Positions 1 to 8,840 of a DNA stretch of 64,000 bases are shown here, one piece after another. The notes under the pieces were generated by a model. It was not told the DNA's origin. It did no database searches and worked only from the letters and a program-made list of their open reading frames with translations. Positions within the stretch are counted from its first letter, which is position 1. Every line of letters begins with the position of its first letter. Origin of the DNA: PALSA-612 sp963776735 (GTDB taxonomy: Bacteria > Actinomycetota > Thermoleophilia > Gaiellales > Gaiellaceae); the NCBI GenBank assembly GCA_963776735.1, contig CAVZNV010000017.1:1-64000 (forward strand), given 5' to 3'. Made by a program: the position numbers and the translations under genes.

Positions 1-232
1 TCGGCTGGCTGAAGCCCGGCGGGCTTGCCATGGACCGCGTCCGGCGCCTCCGACAACCGGGGCTGGACGGGCGAGCGGCCGGGGGCCGAGATTTCCTCTC
101 CGGCTTCGAGCCGCCTGAGAACAGCCGGCTGGTCGAAGGGGGCCGGCCTGGAGATCCTGCGGGACGGAGTCGTGTCCTACCTCGCGCCCGAGGGCACCGC
201 GAAAGATTCCAGTGGATCCGGCGCGCAAATGA
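1..232 (+). pseudogene. Decayed 3' end of a SAM-dependent methyltransferase
   Basis: Fragments of what reads as the C-terminal end of a class I methyltransferase lie in alternating reading frames: ASDNRGWTGE in frame 1, DFLSGFEPPENSRLVE in frame 3 (about 95-140), GLEILRDGVVSYLAPEGT in frame 1 (from 145), then FQWIRR in frame 3 near 215. Read together they resemble the usual tail '...SGFEP.EN..LVE.AGLEILRDE...EGE.KFQWI.A'. At least three frame changes are needed, so it cannot be translated as it stands. Whether this is true decay or local sequence error cannot be told from the window. The 5' end lies outside. Confidence 0.5.
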
Positions 233-235
233 CCG

Positions 236-869
236 GTGCGTTCGCACCTCGAGCACTACGGCGAGCTGCTGGCCGCTGCGCGCCAGGGCGGTTACCGGTT
301 CGCGTTCTTCGACACCGATCCGCAGCCCGGCGACCTGCTGCTGCGCCATGACGTCGACCTGTCGCTGGAGGCTGCGCTGGCGCTGGCGGAACTGGAGGCC
401 GAGCTCGGGACGCCGGCGACATACCTCCTGATGACGCGGAGCGAGTTCTACAACCTCGCCGCGCCGTCGGGCGAGGCCGCAATCGAGCGGCTGCGCCGGC
501 TGACTCACCGGGTCGGGCTGCAGCGGCGTACCTGGACGCCGAACACGACGCGCGGTTCGATCCGGTGCTCGCATGGCACAACCCCGACCCGGACTACCTG
601 ACGGCGCCCGTCGAAGGATTCGTCAACGTCATGCAGCCCGGCTTCTTCGACCCCGAGCACTACCGCTCGGACTCGAACCAGCGCTGGCGCCACGGTTGCC
701 CGCACGAGGCGCTCGCGCGGGGCGAGTTCCAGGGCTGGAGCCGCTCGTCCACCCGGAGATTCGGGTCTACCCGGGCGACACGATGCGCGAGACGATGGCG
801 TCGATGCTGGCGGCCGAGCGCGACCTCCGCCTCGACCAGCTCGAAGCCGACCGGATCGACCTTTCCTGA
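236..869 (+). pseudogene. Frameshifted polysaccharide-deacetylase-like gene
   Basis: The reading starts at GTG 236 in frame 2 with GDLLLRHDVDLSLEAALALA, the HDVD metal-site motif of the NodB deacetylase fold. It passes to frame 1 between about 510 and 529 (YLDAEHDARFDPVLAWHNPD) and to frame 3 near 740 (HPEIRVYPGDTMRETMASML), ending at the stop at 867-869. The joined product would be about 210 residues and resembles hypothetical deacetylase-like proteins found beside surface-polysaccharide genes. Two frameshifts make it non-functional unless they are sequencing errors. It sits just upstream of the polysaccharide operon and directly after another frame-broken gene. Confidence 0.55.
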
Positions 870-907
870 CCCTGCCGCCCGCGGCCGTTCCGGCCACGGC
901 CGAACTG

Positions 908-1076
908 CGGTGTCAGACACCGAATTTGTCAAGCGGATTGTGTGACGAAAGTGTGACTTTTTCTCCACAGGGAGAGTCGGCTTTCCATGCGGTATTCGGC
1001 GCGCGTCCCGACCGTGCGAAACACGCCCCGTACCCTCGCCGTCTCCGACCGACACGACGGGCGGTGTCTGACACCG
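908..1076. repeat. Pair of GGTGTCWGACACC palindromes
   Basis: Near-palindromes occur at 908-922 (cggtgtcAgacaccg) and 1062-1076 (cggtgtcTgacaccg). They are exact reverse complements of each other and lie 140 bases apart in the only sizeable non-coding gap at this end. Their dyad symmetry suggests a REP-like repeat or a regulator site ahead of the operon that starts at 1120. A related core, ATGTCTGACAT, lies in the divergent promoter near 60.88 kb. Confidence 0.5.
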
Positions 1077-1119
1077 GTTGCTCCGCTGGCGGCGACTCGG
1101 CGCCAGGGACAGGGCTACG

Positions 1120-1878
1120 ATGGGCCGCGTGCTCACGTCGGAGAAGCCGCTCGACCAGAGGCTCGACCGGGAGCTCACCGAGCGCTTCCTGCGCGACCCC
1201 GACGCGCTCGCCCGTGCGGAGCGCGAGATCGTCTCGAGCGGGCTCGTCGAGCACCTCGAGGAGCAGGCGGCGCGCTTCTGGGCCACGGTTCAGGGCGAGA
1301 CTCGCGGGCACCGCTACAACACCGGCCGGGCGACCGGGCGCGACGGCTACGGCGAGGGCCTGCGCCTCTACGCCGTGCTGCGCAAGCTCGGGCCGCGCGT
1401 GGCCGTCGAGACCGGGGTCTGCAACGGCGTCTCGACCGCGTTCCTCCTGCTCGCGCTCGCCGAGAACGGCGACGGCGAGCTCCACTCCGTCGACCTGCCG
1501 GAGATCGCGGGCGAGGACTACGCACCCGGCACGTTCTTCGACGGGAAGGGCGGCGCGGTCGTCCCAGCCGGTGAGGAGCCAGGTTGGATGGTGCCGCCGA
1601 ACCTCCGCGACCGCTGGCACCTCGAGCTCGGCCGCAGCCAGGACGTCCTGCCGCCACTGCTCGGCCGGCTCGGCCCGATCGACTTCTTCATGCACGACAG
1701 CGAGCACTCCGAAGCCTGCATGCGCTTCGAGTTCGACACCGCGTGGGCGGCGCTCCGCGACGGGGGCGTCCTCGCGGCCGACGACGTGACCGTCAACGAC
1801 GCGTTCGCGACCTTCGCCGCGGGGCACGGCCGCGAGCCGATCGAGATCGGCCCGAAGCTCGCCCTGATCGTCAAGTGA
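1120..1878 (+). CDS. Class I SAM-dependent methyltransferase (Methyltransf_24 type)
   Basis: This 252-residue cytoplasmic protein carries the SAM-binding glycine motif as VETGVCNGVSTAF, followed by the acidic strand end SVDLP. A later segment, DFFMHDSEHSEACM, matches the HDxxH stretch of cephalosporin-hydroxylase-like and Methyltransf_24 enzymes. These methylate small molecules or sugars; the acceptor cannot be read from the sequence. ATG 1120 is preferred to the upstream in-frame starts because the extra residues look non-coding and the protein then begins close to the fold. Its stop overlaps the GTG of the next gene by 4 bases, so it is translationally coupled to an ATP-grasp enzyme and a glycosyltransferase-flippase, which points to tailoring of a cell-surface glycan. 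Confidence 0.8.
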   Translation: MGRVLTSEKPLDQRLDRELTERFLRDPDALARAEREIVSSGLVEHLEEQAARFWATVQGETRGHRYNTGRATGRDGYGEGLRLYAVLRKLGPRVAVETGVCNGVSTAFLLLALAENGDGELHSVDLPEIAGEDYAPGTFFDGKGGAVVPAGEEPGWMVPPNLRDRWHLELGRSQDVLPPLLGRLGPIDFFMHDSEHSEACMRFEFDTAWAALRDGGVLAADDVTVNDAFATFAAGHGREPIEIGPKLALIVK

Positions 1879-2906
1879 CGCTCACCGTCGTCGTGACGGC
1901 GTCCGGCGCGCCCGGCACGGCGGCCCTCCTGCGCGCGCTGCGCGAGAACGGCGAGCGAGACGTTCGCCTCGTCGGGACAGACATGTCCGAACAGGCTGTC
2001 GGCCGCCACCTTTGCGACGCCTTCCACGTCGTCCCGCGTGGCTCCGATCCGGCCTTCTCCGACACGGTGCTCGACGTCGCGAAGCGCGAGGGCGCCTCGG
2101 CCGTCCTGCCCCAGTCCTCGTTCGACCTGCCCGGCCTGGCCGCGTCCCGCGAGGCCTTTGCCGCCGAGGGCGTGGCCGTGCTGGTCGCCTCCTCCGAAGC
2201 CGTACACCGCGCGAACGACAAGGCCGAGAGCTACGCGCTGCTCGACGCGATCGGCGTGCGCGGTCCAGCGTGGCGGCGCGTGAAAGGCGCCGACGCCGTC
2301 GCCGCAGCTGCCCGCGAGCTCGGCTACCCGGACGAGGAGCTCGCGCTGAAGCCGGTCTTCTCCTCTGGCTCGCGCGGCTTCCGCATCCTGTCCGCCTCGG
2401 CCGACCGCCGAGAGCAGCTGCTCACGAACCGACCGGGTGTCGCCGAGGCGATGCGGCTCGAGGATCTCCTCGACGTGCTCGGCGACGACGACACCGAGCT
2501 GCTCGTCATGGAGCTCGCGCGCGGCAAGGAGCGGACGATCGACGGCATTGCCGCGAAGGGCGAGCTCCTGCTCGGCCATCCGAAGACCCGCGAGGCCATG
2601 CGCGCCGGCCTGGCAATGTACTTCGAGACACTCGACGACCCGGCCCTGATGGACACGGCCGCGAAGATCGTCGCCGAGCTCGAGCTCGACCACTTCTTCA
2701 ACATCCAGCTCGTGGGCGAGCATGTGATCGAGATCAATCCCAGGATCTCGACGATCGTCTACCAGGAGGACCTGAACCTGCCCTGGCTCGGCGTCAAGCA
2801 CGCACTCGGCGAGATCGCGCCCGACGAGCTCGCGGCCCTCGCGGCCCGCATCCGCCCCACCCGCCGGGCGCTCCGCTACTTCGACCAGGTCGAGTGGGAC
2901 GCGTGA
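1875..2906 (+). CDS. ATP-grasp enzyme, CarB-like
   Basis: This 343-residue protein starts at GTG 1875 inside the preceding stop. An N-terminal Rossmann-like pre-ATP-grasp domain (VVVTASGAPGTAALLRAL) is followed by the ATP-grasp fold: LKPVFSSGSRGFRIL is the phosphate-loop lysine region, ELLVMELARGKERTID a central strand, and FNIQLVGEHVIEINPRIS carries the Mg-binding E-x-N-x-R motif. Relatives are annotated as carbamoyl-phosphate-synthase-like and ligate an acid to an amine with ATP. Here it sits between a methyltransferase and a glycosyltransferase and probably activates or modifies a sugar or amino-sugar precursor. The substrate is unknown. Confidence 0.8.
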   Translation: MTLTVVVTASGAPGTAALLRALRENGERDVRLVGTDMSEQAVGRHLCDAFHVVPRGSDPAFSDTVLDVAKREGASAVLPQSSFDLPGLAASREAFAAEGVAVLVASSEAVHRANDKAESYALLDAIGVRGPAWRRVKGADAVAAAARELGYPDEELALKPVFSSGSRGFRILSASADRREQLLTNRPGVAEAMRLEDLLDVLGDDDTELLVMELARGKERTIDGIAAKGELLLGHPKTREAMRAGLAMYFETLDDPALMDTAAKIVAELELDHFFNIQLVGEHVIEINPRISTIVYQEDLNLPWLGVKHALGEIAPDELAALAARIRPTRRALRYFDQVEWDA

Positions 2907-5350
2907 GCCGCGCCGGCAAGAACGGGCGCCCGCTCAGGGTCGTGCACTGCCCGGTGAACACGGCCGGCGTGCCCTGGCAGAACGTCGAGGCGCTGCGCCG
3001 CCAGGGCGTCGACGCGAAGCTCGTCGTCTTCGAGCGCTACCGGCTCCACCCCGAGGCCGACTGGTCGCTCGACCGTTCGGGCGGCTTCATCCGTCGCCAG
3101 CTGGCGCAGTGGAAGGCCTTCCTCAAGCTCCTGCCGAAGACGGATGTCTTCCACTTCTACTTCGGGCTGACGCTGATCCCGAAGTCGTTCCAGTTCCCGA
3201 TCCTCCGGCTCTTGCGGAAGAAGTCGGTGCTGCACTTCCTCGGCTCCGACATCCGCGGTCGCTCGCCCGAGGAGCTCTCCTACAGCGGCTCGGCCGACGC
3301 CCAGATCGTCGGCTCGTACGACGCGATCCGCTGGGTCCCTGACGCCCATGTCGTGCCGCCGGGCATCGACCTGAGCGTCTTCTGTCCCGTCGAGCCGTCT
3401 GCCCGCGAGCGCCCGCTCGTCGTCCACGCGCCGTCGAACCGGGCCCGCAAGGGCACCGAGCACGTGATCGCCGCGTGCAAGGAGCTGGACGTCGACCTCG
3501 AGATTGTCGAAGGCCTCCACCACACCGAGGCGCGGCGCCGCTACGAGCGTGCCGACATCGTCGTCGACCAGCTCAACGCCGGCTGGTACGGGCTGTTCGC
3601 GATCGAGGCGATGGCCCTCGGCAAGCCGGTCGTGACGTCGCTCCACGAGGACGCGGTCGCGCGGACAGAGAGCGCGTTCGGCGTCACGATGCCGCTCGTC
3701 CACGCGACGAAGGAGACGCTCGTCGAGGCGCTGCGGCCGCTCGTCGAGTCGCCGGAGGAGCGAGCGCGCATCGGCGCCGAGAGCCGCGCGTACGTCGAGA
3801 AGGTGCACGACGGCGACCGCAACGCCGAGCGGCTCGTCGAGATCTACCACGAGGTCTCCACCGAGCAGAAGTCGCTCCAGTCCGTCGACGGGAAGACAGA
3901 GCCGGGAGGCCTGCCGATCTTCGGGCAGATCACGAAGCTCGGCAAGCAGTCCGCGATCTACGGCCTCGGCGGTCTCGTCTCCCGGATCCTCGCCGTCGTC
4001 CTCCTGCCGCTCTACACGAGCTACCTCTCCACGGACGACTACGGCAAGATCGAGACGCTCGTCGCCGCCTCGTCGGTGCTGATGATCGTGCTCCAGCTCG
4101 GCATCACGAGCGCGTTCTTCCGCTTCTACTTCGACGCGCACGACCAGGCCGGCCGCATACGCGTGGTTCGGACGAGCTTCTGGTTCACGATGATCAGCGC
4201 GACGTTCGGGCTCGTCCTCTGTCTCGCCCTCGCCGGCCCGATTGCCAGCGAGCTGCAGATCGGGGACCAGAAGGGGCTCGTCGTCGCGGCAGCGATCGGG
4301 ATGTGGGCGGGGATGAATTACGCGCAGCTGACGGCGGTCTTCCGCGCCGAGGACCGTGCGGTCGGATACGTGACCGCGAGCCTCGCGAACGTGATCATCA
4401 CCGTCGGCGCCACGGTCCTGCTCGTGGTCACGTTCAAGGAGGGGCCGCTCGGGGTGCTGGTGGGCAACTTCATCGGCACGCTCATCGTCTACTTCGTTCT
4501 GCTGGGCTACCGGCGCTACCAGCTCGGGCTCGTGTTCGACCGGAAGCTGTTCCGCGCGATGAACAAGTTCGGGATGCCGCTCGTCCCGGCAGCGCTCGCG
4601 CTCTGGGCGGTCAACTTCATCGACCGCCTGTTCATCGCGCTCTTCAAGGGCCAGGGCGAGGTCGGCGTCTACTCCGTGGCCGTCCGCGTGTCGTCGGCGA
4701 TCGTGTTCCTGATGATCGCGTTCCGGACGGCCTGGCCCGCGTTTGCGTACTCGATCCAGGACGACCGCGAGGCACGGCGGACGTACTCGTACGTGCTCAC
4801 GTACGTCGTCTACGTGAGCTGCTGGGTGTCGCTCGGCTTCGGGCTGCTGGCGCCGTGGATCGTTCACGTGCTCGCCCGAAACCCGAGCTTCCACCGTGCC
4901 TCGGAAGCCGTCGCGCTGCTCTCGTTCGGCGGTGCCGCGTACATCGCCTACACGGTGATGGCGATCGGCTCCGGACGTGCCCGCAAAACACAGTGGAACT
5001 GGGTCATCGCCGGCTTCGCGGCCGCGGTGAACATCGTCCTGAACGTGATCCTGATCCCGCCCTACGGCATGGAGGGCGCCGCGATCGCGACCGCAGCCGC
5101 TTACGTGGCGCTGTTCCTCGGGATGATCATCTACTCGCAGGAGGTCTACTACGTGGCGTACCAGTGGCGGCGCGTCTTCACGGCGGCGGCCATGGCGGTT
5201 GGGCTGAACGTCGTCGGCTCGGCGCTGCACGTGCCGCTCGTGATCGCGATCCTGCTCGTGCTCGTCTACCCGCTCGCGCTGATCCCGCTCGGCTTCTACC
5301 TCCCCGCCGAGCTGCGCAGGCTCCGCCGCCTGGTGCCGGTCCCGCGCTAA
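2903..5350 (+). CDS. Fusion of a GT4-type glycosyltransferase and a Wzx/MATE-like flippase
   Basis: This single uninterrupted 815-residue frame starts at GTG 2903, overlapping the previous stop by 4 bases. Residues about 1-315 form a GT-B glycosyltransferase, with VVHAPSNRARKGTEHV in the nucleotide-sugar domain and WYGLFAIEAMALGKPVV as the E-x7-E region typical of family 4. Residues about 340-815 form a polysaccharide flippase (Polysacc_synt/MurJ-like) with many hydrophobic helices, beginning at GKQSAIYGLGGLVSRILAVV. The linker near 3840-3960 has no ATG, GTG or TTG in frame, so the two parts appear to be translated as one chain. In most genomes they are separate proteins. The fusion would tether sugar addition to lipid-linked glycan export. 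Confidence 0.85.
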   Translation: MSRAGKNGRPLRVVHCPVNTAGVPWQNVEALRRQGVDAKLVVFERYRLHPEADWSLDRSGGFIRRQLAQWKAFLKLLPKTDVFHFYFGLTLIPKSFQFPILRLLRKKSVLHFLGSDIRGRSPEELSYSGSADAQIVGSYDAIRWVPDAHVVPPGIDLSVFCPVEPSARERPLVVHAPSNRARKGTEHVIAACKELDVDLEIVEGLHHTEARRRYERADIVVDQLNAGWYGLFAIEAMALGKPVVTSLHEDAVARTESAFGVTMPLVHATKETLVEALRPLVESPEERARIGAESRAYVEKVHDGDRNAERLVEIYHEVSTEQKSLQSVDGKTEPGGLPIFGQITKLGKQSAIYGLGGLVSRILAVVLLPLYTSYLSTDDYGKIETLVAASSVLMIVLQLGITSAFFRFYFDAHDQAGRIRVVRTSFWFTMISATFGLVLCLALAGPIASELQIGDQKGLVVAAAIGMWAGMNYAQLTAVFRAEDRAVGYVTASLANVIITVGATVLLVVTFKEGPLGVLVGNFIGTLIVYFVLLGYRRYQLGLVFDRKLFRAMNKFGMPLVPAALALWAVNFIDRLFIALFKGQGEVGVYSVAVRVSSAIVFLMIAFRTAWPAFAYSIQDDREARRTYSYVLTYVVYVSCWVSLGFGLLAPWIVHVLARNPSFHRASEAVALLSFGGAAYIAYTVMAIGSGRARKTQWNWVIAGFAAAVNIVLNVILIPPYGMEGAAIATAAAYVALFLGMIIYSQEVYYVAYQWRRVFTAAAMAVGLNVVGSALHVPLVIAILLVLVYPLALIPLGFYLPAELRRLRRLVPVPR

Positions 5351-5359
5351 GGTCTGGCC

Positions 5360-5602
5360 ATGGACGACGCACAGGTTCAGGCCCGTATCGAGGAGCTCGT
5401 CGCCGAGGAGCACCGTCTTTGGGACGCCGAGTCGTCCGGCAACGCGAGCCCCGACGACAAGGCGCGCCTGGCCGAGCTCAAGGTCGGTCTCGACCAGTGC
5501 TGGGATCTCCTCCGTCAGCGCCGCGCGCTCGAGCAGTACGGCATGGATCCCGACGCCGCGGCTCCACGCAGCCCGAACGTCGTCGAGAACTACGAGCAGT
5601 AG
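5360..5602 (+). CDS. DUF2630 family small protein
   Basis: This 80-residue, mostly helical, charged protein matches the actinobacterial DUF2630 family: it starts MDDAQVQARIEELVAEEH and carries the signature LDQCWDLLRQRRALEQYG, ending NVVENYEQ. It has no signal peptide or membrane segment and its function is unknown. It follows the flippase by 9 bases and probably shares its transcript. A strong hairpin follows directly after the stop. Confidence 0.85.
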   Translation: MDDAQVQARIEELVAEEHRLWDAESSGNASPDDKARLAELKVGLDQCWDLLRQRRALEQYGMDPDAAAPRSPNVVENYEQ

Positions 5603-5605
5603 TCG

Positions 5606-5634
5606 CACGGGGGAAACGGCCGGTTTCCCCCGTG
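5606..5634. terminator. Bidirectional hairpin terminator between convergent genes
   Basis: A perfect inverted repeat, cacgggggaaac / gtttcccccgtg, surrounds a short GC core. It lies 3 bases after the DUF2630 stop and upstream of the 3' end of the convergent permease gene at 5728. The stem is long and GC-rich, but neither side has a clear T-run. Confidence 0.65.
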
Positions 5635-5727
5635 AGCCCCCTTCCCTTTCGCATCGCACCAATCGCGGCCTGAGCTACGCCGCGGCCGAGCCACGGCTCC
5701 GCGGAGCTTGGCAGCGCGTGGCGGCTG

Positions 5728-6714
5728 TCAGCCCAGCCGGACCGGGTCGGCGAGCCTGATCCGCGGGTCGATGAACCCGTAGGTGATGTCGACGAGCGTG
5801 TTCAGCGTGATCACGATCAGGGAAATGAACACGACGATTCCGCAGATCATCGGGAGATCGAACTGGTTGTTCGCGATCAGCAGCGTCCGCCCTACGCCCG
5901 GCAGGTTGAACACCGTCTCGATGAAGACCGCGATCCCGAACGCGTGGCCGATGTCCATGCCGAGGATCGTGACGATCGGCAGCATGCCGTTCCTTGCCGC
6001 GTGCGACAGCACGACGCGGCGCTCCGAGGCGCCCTTTGCGCGGGCCGTCCGAACGTAGTCCTCGCCGAGCGTGTCCATCATCTGCGACCGGATCATCCGC
6101 ACGTAGAGGGCGGCGAAGAAGACGCCGAACGTGATCCAGGGCAGCAGCATGTGGTACGCCCATTGCCCGATGCCGCCGCAGTCGTCGTACGGCCCGGCGA
6201 ACGCGTTGCAGTAGCCCGCGATCGGCGTCCACCCCAGCTTGTAGCCGAAGACGAGCGAGAGCATCAGCCCGAGCCAGACCGGGAAGCACGAGATCCCGAT
6301 CAGCACGAAGACCATCGTCGCGCGGTCGAACAGCGAGCGCGGCCTGAGCGCCGACAGGATGCCGATCGGGATCGAGACAGCGAGGTAGAGGATCGCTCCG
6401 CCGATGATCAGCGACGCGGTAACGGGTAACCCGTCGAGGATCCTCGCGTCCACGCTCGTCCGGTTGATGAACGAGACGCCCAGCGACTGGTGGGCGATCA
6501 TGTTCCAGAGGAAGCGCCCGTACTGCTCGTAGACAGGCTCGTCGAGATGGAGCAGGTGCTTCACCCGGGCGACCACCTCCGGGCTCGATCCTTGTCCGGC
6601 CGCGAGCGAGGCCGGGTCGCCGGGGATCAGGAAGAAGATCGTGTACGTGACGAACGTCGCAGCGAAGACGAGGAAGATCGCCCAGAACAGTCTTCTGACG
6701 AGGAACCGCGCCAC
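5728..6714 (-). CDS. ABC transporter permease, DppB/OppB type
   Basis: This 328-residue inner-membrane protein has the layout of oligopeptide/nickel permeases: a first helix at the N-terminus (LFWAIFLVFAATFVTYTIFF), the PGDPASLAAGQG loop, a long periplasmic segment, five further helices, and the EAA-like cytoplasmic loop YVRTARAKGASERRVVLSHA that contacts the ATPase. It is probably the last gene of the minus-strand catabolic operon (68 bases after the epimerase). No partner permease, ATPase or binding protein is adjacent, so it may work with subunits encoded elsewhere. An extracytoplasmic loop contains GYCNAFAGPYDDCGG, with a pair of cysteines also found in the related permease at 22903. Confidence 0.85.
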   Translation of the reverse strand: MARFLVRRLFWAIFLVFAATFVTYTIFFLIPGDPASLAAGQGSSPEVVARVKHLLHLDEPVYEQYGRFLWNMIAHQSLGVSFINRTSVDARILDGLPVTASLIIGGAILYLAVSIPIGILSALRPRSLFDRATMVFVLIGISCFPVWLGLMLSLVFGYKLGWTPIAGYCNAFAGPYDDCGGIGQWAYHMLLPWITFGVFFAALYVRMIRSQMMDTLGEDYVRTARAKGASERRVVLSHAARNGMLPIVTILGMDIGHAFGIAVFIETVFNLPGVGRTLLIANNQFDLPMICGIVVFISLIVITLNTLVDITYGFIDPRIRLADPVRLG

Positions 6715-6782
6715 TGTGCCCCCAAAGGTCGGTCGCCGCTACACGCCGTTCGCTGGATTGTGACTCTTGCGGCGGTTTTCGG

Positions 6783-7787
6783 TTAGAGCATGCCGCGCCC
6801 TGCGAGCCACCGGTTTTCGGCCTCGTAGTCGAGGAGCTGCTCGAAGAACTCGTCGTCGAGCCAAGCGGGTTGCGACTCGGCGAGCCAGGCGACCTCGTCG
6901 GCGACTGTCGTCGCGTAGTCGCCGGCGGGCTCGTAGCCGAGCTCGGCGGCCGCGGTCATGTCGAGGACGATCGGATGCGCGAGGTCCCAGGCGTGCCGGC
7001 CGAGGTTCCCGTCGGGCGAGCCGTCGAGCAGGATCTCCTCTCGCTCGTGGCCGAGCAGACCCGCAACCGTGCGGGAGATCTCGAGCCCATTCGGCACGTC
7101 CGGGTCGCCGCAGTTGAGGATCCTCGTGCCCGGCTTCGCGGCGGCGACCTCGATCAGCGCGGCGATGTTCGCGGCAGCCGTCGGATGGTCGGCTCCCTCG
7201 CCCCGATGCGCGAGGAAAACGGCCGGCCGCCGGTCGAGCGCGCGCTTGACGAACATCCACTCGCGCGGCCGCGCGCTTCCGGCTCCGTGCACCTTCGACG
7301 GCCGGATCACGGTGACGGGGTGACCGCTGTCGAGGAAGACGTGCTCGGCCGCCACCTTGTTGGCGCCGTAGCCCTCGCGCGAGTCGTAGGGCATGTCTCC
7401 GGGTGCCATCGTCGGCTGCGTCTCCCGGATCGGACCGTCGAAGCGCGGGCCGACATCCGAGTTCGAGTGGTTGCCGTCGGCGTCGACGTACACGGCCTTG
7501 CTGGAAAGCACCACGGTCGAGCCGACGACGCCGACGAGCGGCAGGAGGAGCCCGGCCTGAGCCGCCGTGTAGCAGACGTTGTCCACGAGCAGGTCCGCGC
7601 CCTTGCCGACCGCCGCGCGCAGGTCGTCCGCGTCCCCGCGGTCGGAACGGAGGAATCGCGCCTCGCCGAAGTCGACGCGCGGCGGGTTGCGGCCGGTGAC
7701 GTCGACGTCCCAGCCTGCGTCGAGCAGGCGGCGGGCCGTGGCCAGCCCGACCTGGCCGGTTCCGCCGAGCACGAGCGCGCGAGGCAT
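6783..7787 (-). CDS. NAD-dependent epimerase/dehydratase (extended SDR)
   Basis: This 334-residue protein has the Rossmann nucleotide-binding motif GGTGQVG at residues 8-14 and the catalytic-site YGANK (Tyr-x3-Lys), preceded by VVLSSKAVY. These are standard for the extended short-chain dehydrogenase/epimerase family; a C-terminal substrate domain follows. It lies 9 bases downstream of the isopropylmalate-type dehydrogenase and upstream of the permease in a single minus-strand operon. The sugar or keto-acid substrate is not evident; the context suggests a catabolic rather than a cell-wall role. Confidence 0.8.
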   Translation of the reverse strand: MPRALVLGGTGQVGLATARRLLDAGWDVDVTGRNPPRVDFGEARFLRSDRGDADDLRAAVGKGADLLVDNVCYTAAQAGLLLPLVGVVGSTVVLSSKAVYVDADGNHSNSDVGPRFDGPIRETQPTMAPGDMPYDSREGYGANKVAAEHVFLDSGHPVTVIRPSKVHGAGSARPREWMFVKRALDRRPAVFLAHRGEGADHPTAAANIAALIEVAAAKPGTRILNCGDPDVPNGLEISRTVAGLLGHEREEILLDGSPDGNLGRHAWDLAHPIVLDMTAAAELGYEPAGDYATTVADEVAWLAESQPAWLDDEFFEQLLDYEAENRWLAGRGML

Positions 7788-7796
7788 GTCCCGAGG

Positions 7797-8840
7797 CTAG
7801 CCGGAGACCGCAGCTGCGACGGCGTCGCCGACTTCGCGGGTCGTCGCCGTCCCGCCGACGTCTCGCGTCTTCGGCCCGTCGCGGCAGACGTCCTCGAGCG
7901 CCTGCAGGAGCCGCGCAGCCGCTTCCGGCTCGGCCAGGTGCTCGAGCATCAGCACGGCGCTCCAGATCGCTCCGGCCGGGTTGGCGATGCCCTGGCCGGC
8001 GATGTCCGGAGCCGACCCGTGAACGGGCTCGAAGATGCCGATCTCGCCCGTCCCGGGCGCGATGTTGGCCGACGCGGCCATGCCCATCCCGCCCTGGAGC
8101 GCCGCGCCGAGGTCGGTGAGGATGTCCGCGAACAGGTTCGAGGCGACGACGACGTCGAGCGAGTCCGGCGAGCGCACCATCCGCGCGGCGAGCGCGTCGA
8201 CGAGCACTCGTTCGTAGCGCACCGACGGGAACTCGGCGGCGAGCTCGGTCGCGACCTCGTCCCAGAGCACGTACCCGAACCGCGATGCGTTCGACTTCGT
8301 CGCGCTCGTCAGGATGCCCCGCTGCTGCGCCGCGCACTCGAACGCGAGCCGGATCACCCGCTCGCAACCCGCGCGCGTGAAGACCGACACCTCGATCCCG
8401 ACCTCGCCGGGCAGTCCCCGGTGCGAACGCCCGCCGACGCCCGCGTACTCGCCCTCGGTGTTCTCGCGGACGAAGAGGATGTCGAAGTCACCCGCCTCGC
8501 GACCCGCGAGCGGCCCCGGGATCCCCGGCAGCAGCCGGCAGGGCCGCAGGTTCGCCCACAGGTCGAGCCGCTGGCGCAGCTCGAGGATCGAGCCCCACAG
8601 CGAGACGTGGTCGGGCACGGACGGGTCGCCGATCGCGCCGAGCAGAACGGCGCCGCAGCCTTCGAGCTGCGCCTCCCAGTCGGCGGGCATCATCCGCCCG
8701 CGCTCGTGGTAGAAGGCCGAGCCCCAGGGCAGGTCGACCCACTCGACGCCGACGTCGAGCGCATCCACGGCCTTGCGCGCCTCGGCGACGACCTCGGGCC
8801 CGACGCCGTCCCCGGCGAGGACAGCGACGCAGTGGTTCAA
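7797..8840 (-). CDS. Isocitrate/isopropylmalate-family dehydrogenase (tartrate dehydrogenase-like)
   Basis: This 347-residue protein carries the family hallmarks: GDGVGPEV near the N-terminus, the NAD loop and substrate motif FVRENTEGEYAGVGG, the metal-binding aspartates in the NLFADILTDLGA region, and the C-terminal FEPVHGSAPDIAGQGIANP. Such enzymes oxidise and decarboxylate 2-hydroxy acids such as tartrate, malate or isopropylmalate. No ATG or GTG lies in a suitable place; TTG at 8840 overlaps the upstream stop by 4 bases (TTGA) and starts the protein just before the first strand, so TTG is proposed. It belongs to the operon headed by dihydropyrimidinase, not to a leucine locus. Confidence 0.85.
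   Translation of the reverse strand: MNHCVAVLAGDGVGPEVVAEARKAVDALDVGVEWVDLPWGSAFYHERGRMMPADWEAQLEGCGAVLLGAIGDPSVPDHVSLWGSILELRQRLDLWANLRPCRLLPGIPGPLAGREAGDFDILFVRENTEGEYAGVGGRSHRGLPGEVGIEVSVFTRAGCERVIRLAFECAAQQRGILTSATKSNASRFGYVLWDEVATELAAEFPSVRYERVLVDALAARMVRSPDSLDVVVASNLFADILTDLGAALQGGMGMAASANIAPGTGEIGIFEPVHGSAPDIAGQGIANPAGAIWSAVLMLEHLAEPEAAARLLQALEDVCRDGPKTRDVGGTATTREVGDAVAAAVSG

Noticed and set aside
2876..5662. A 928-codon open frame antisense to the glycosyltransferase-flippase
   Set aside because: Its product is low in complexity and rich in Arg, Asp and Val from mirrored codon bias, with no domain; the plus-strand protein is clearly real.
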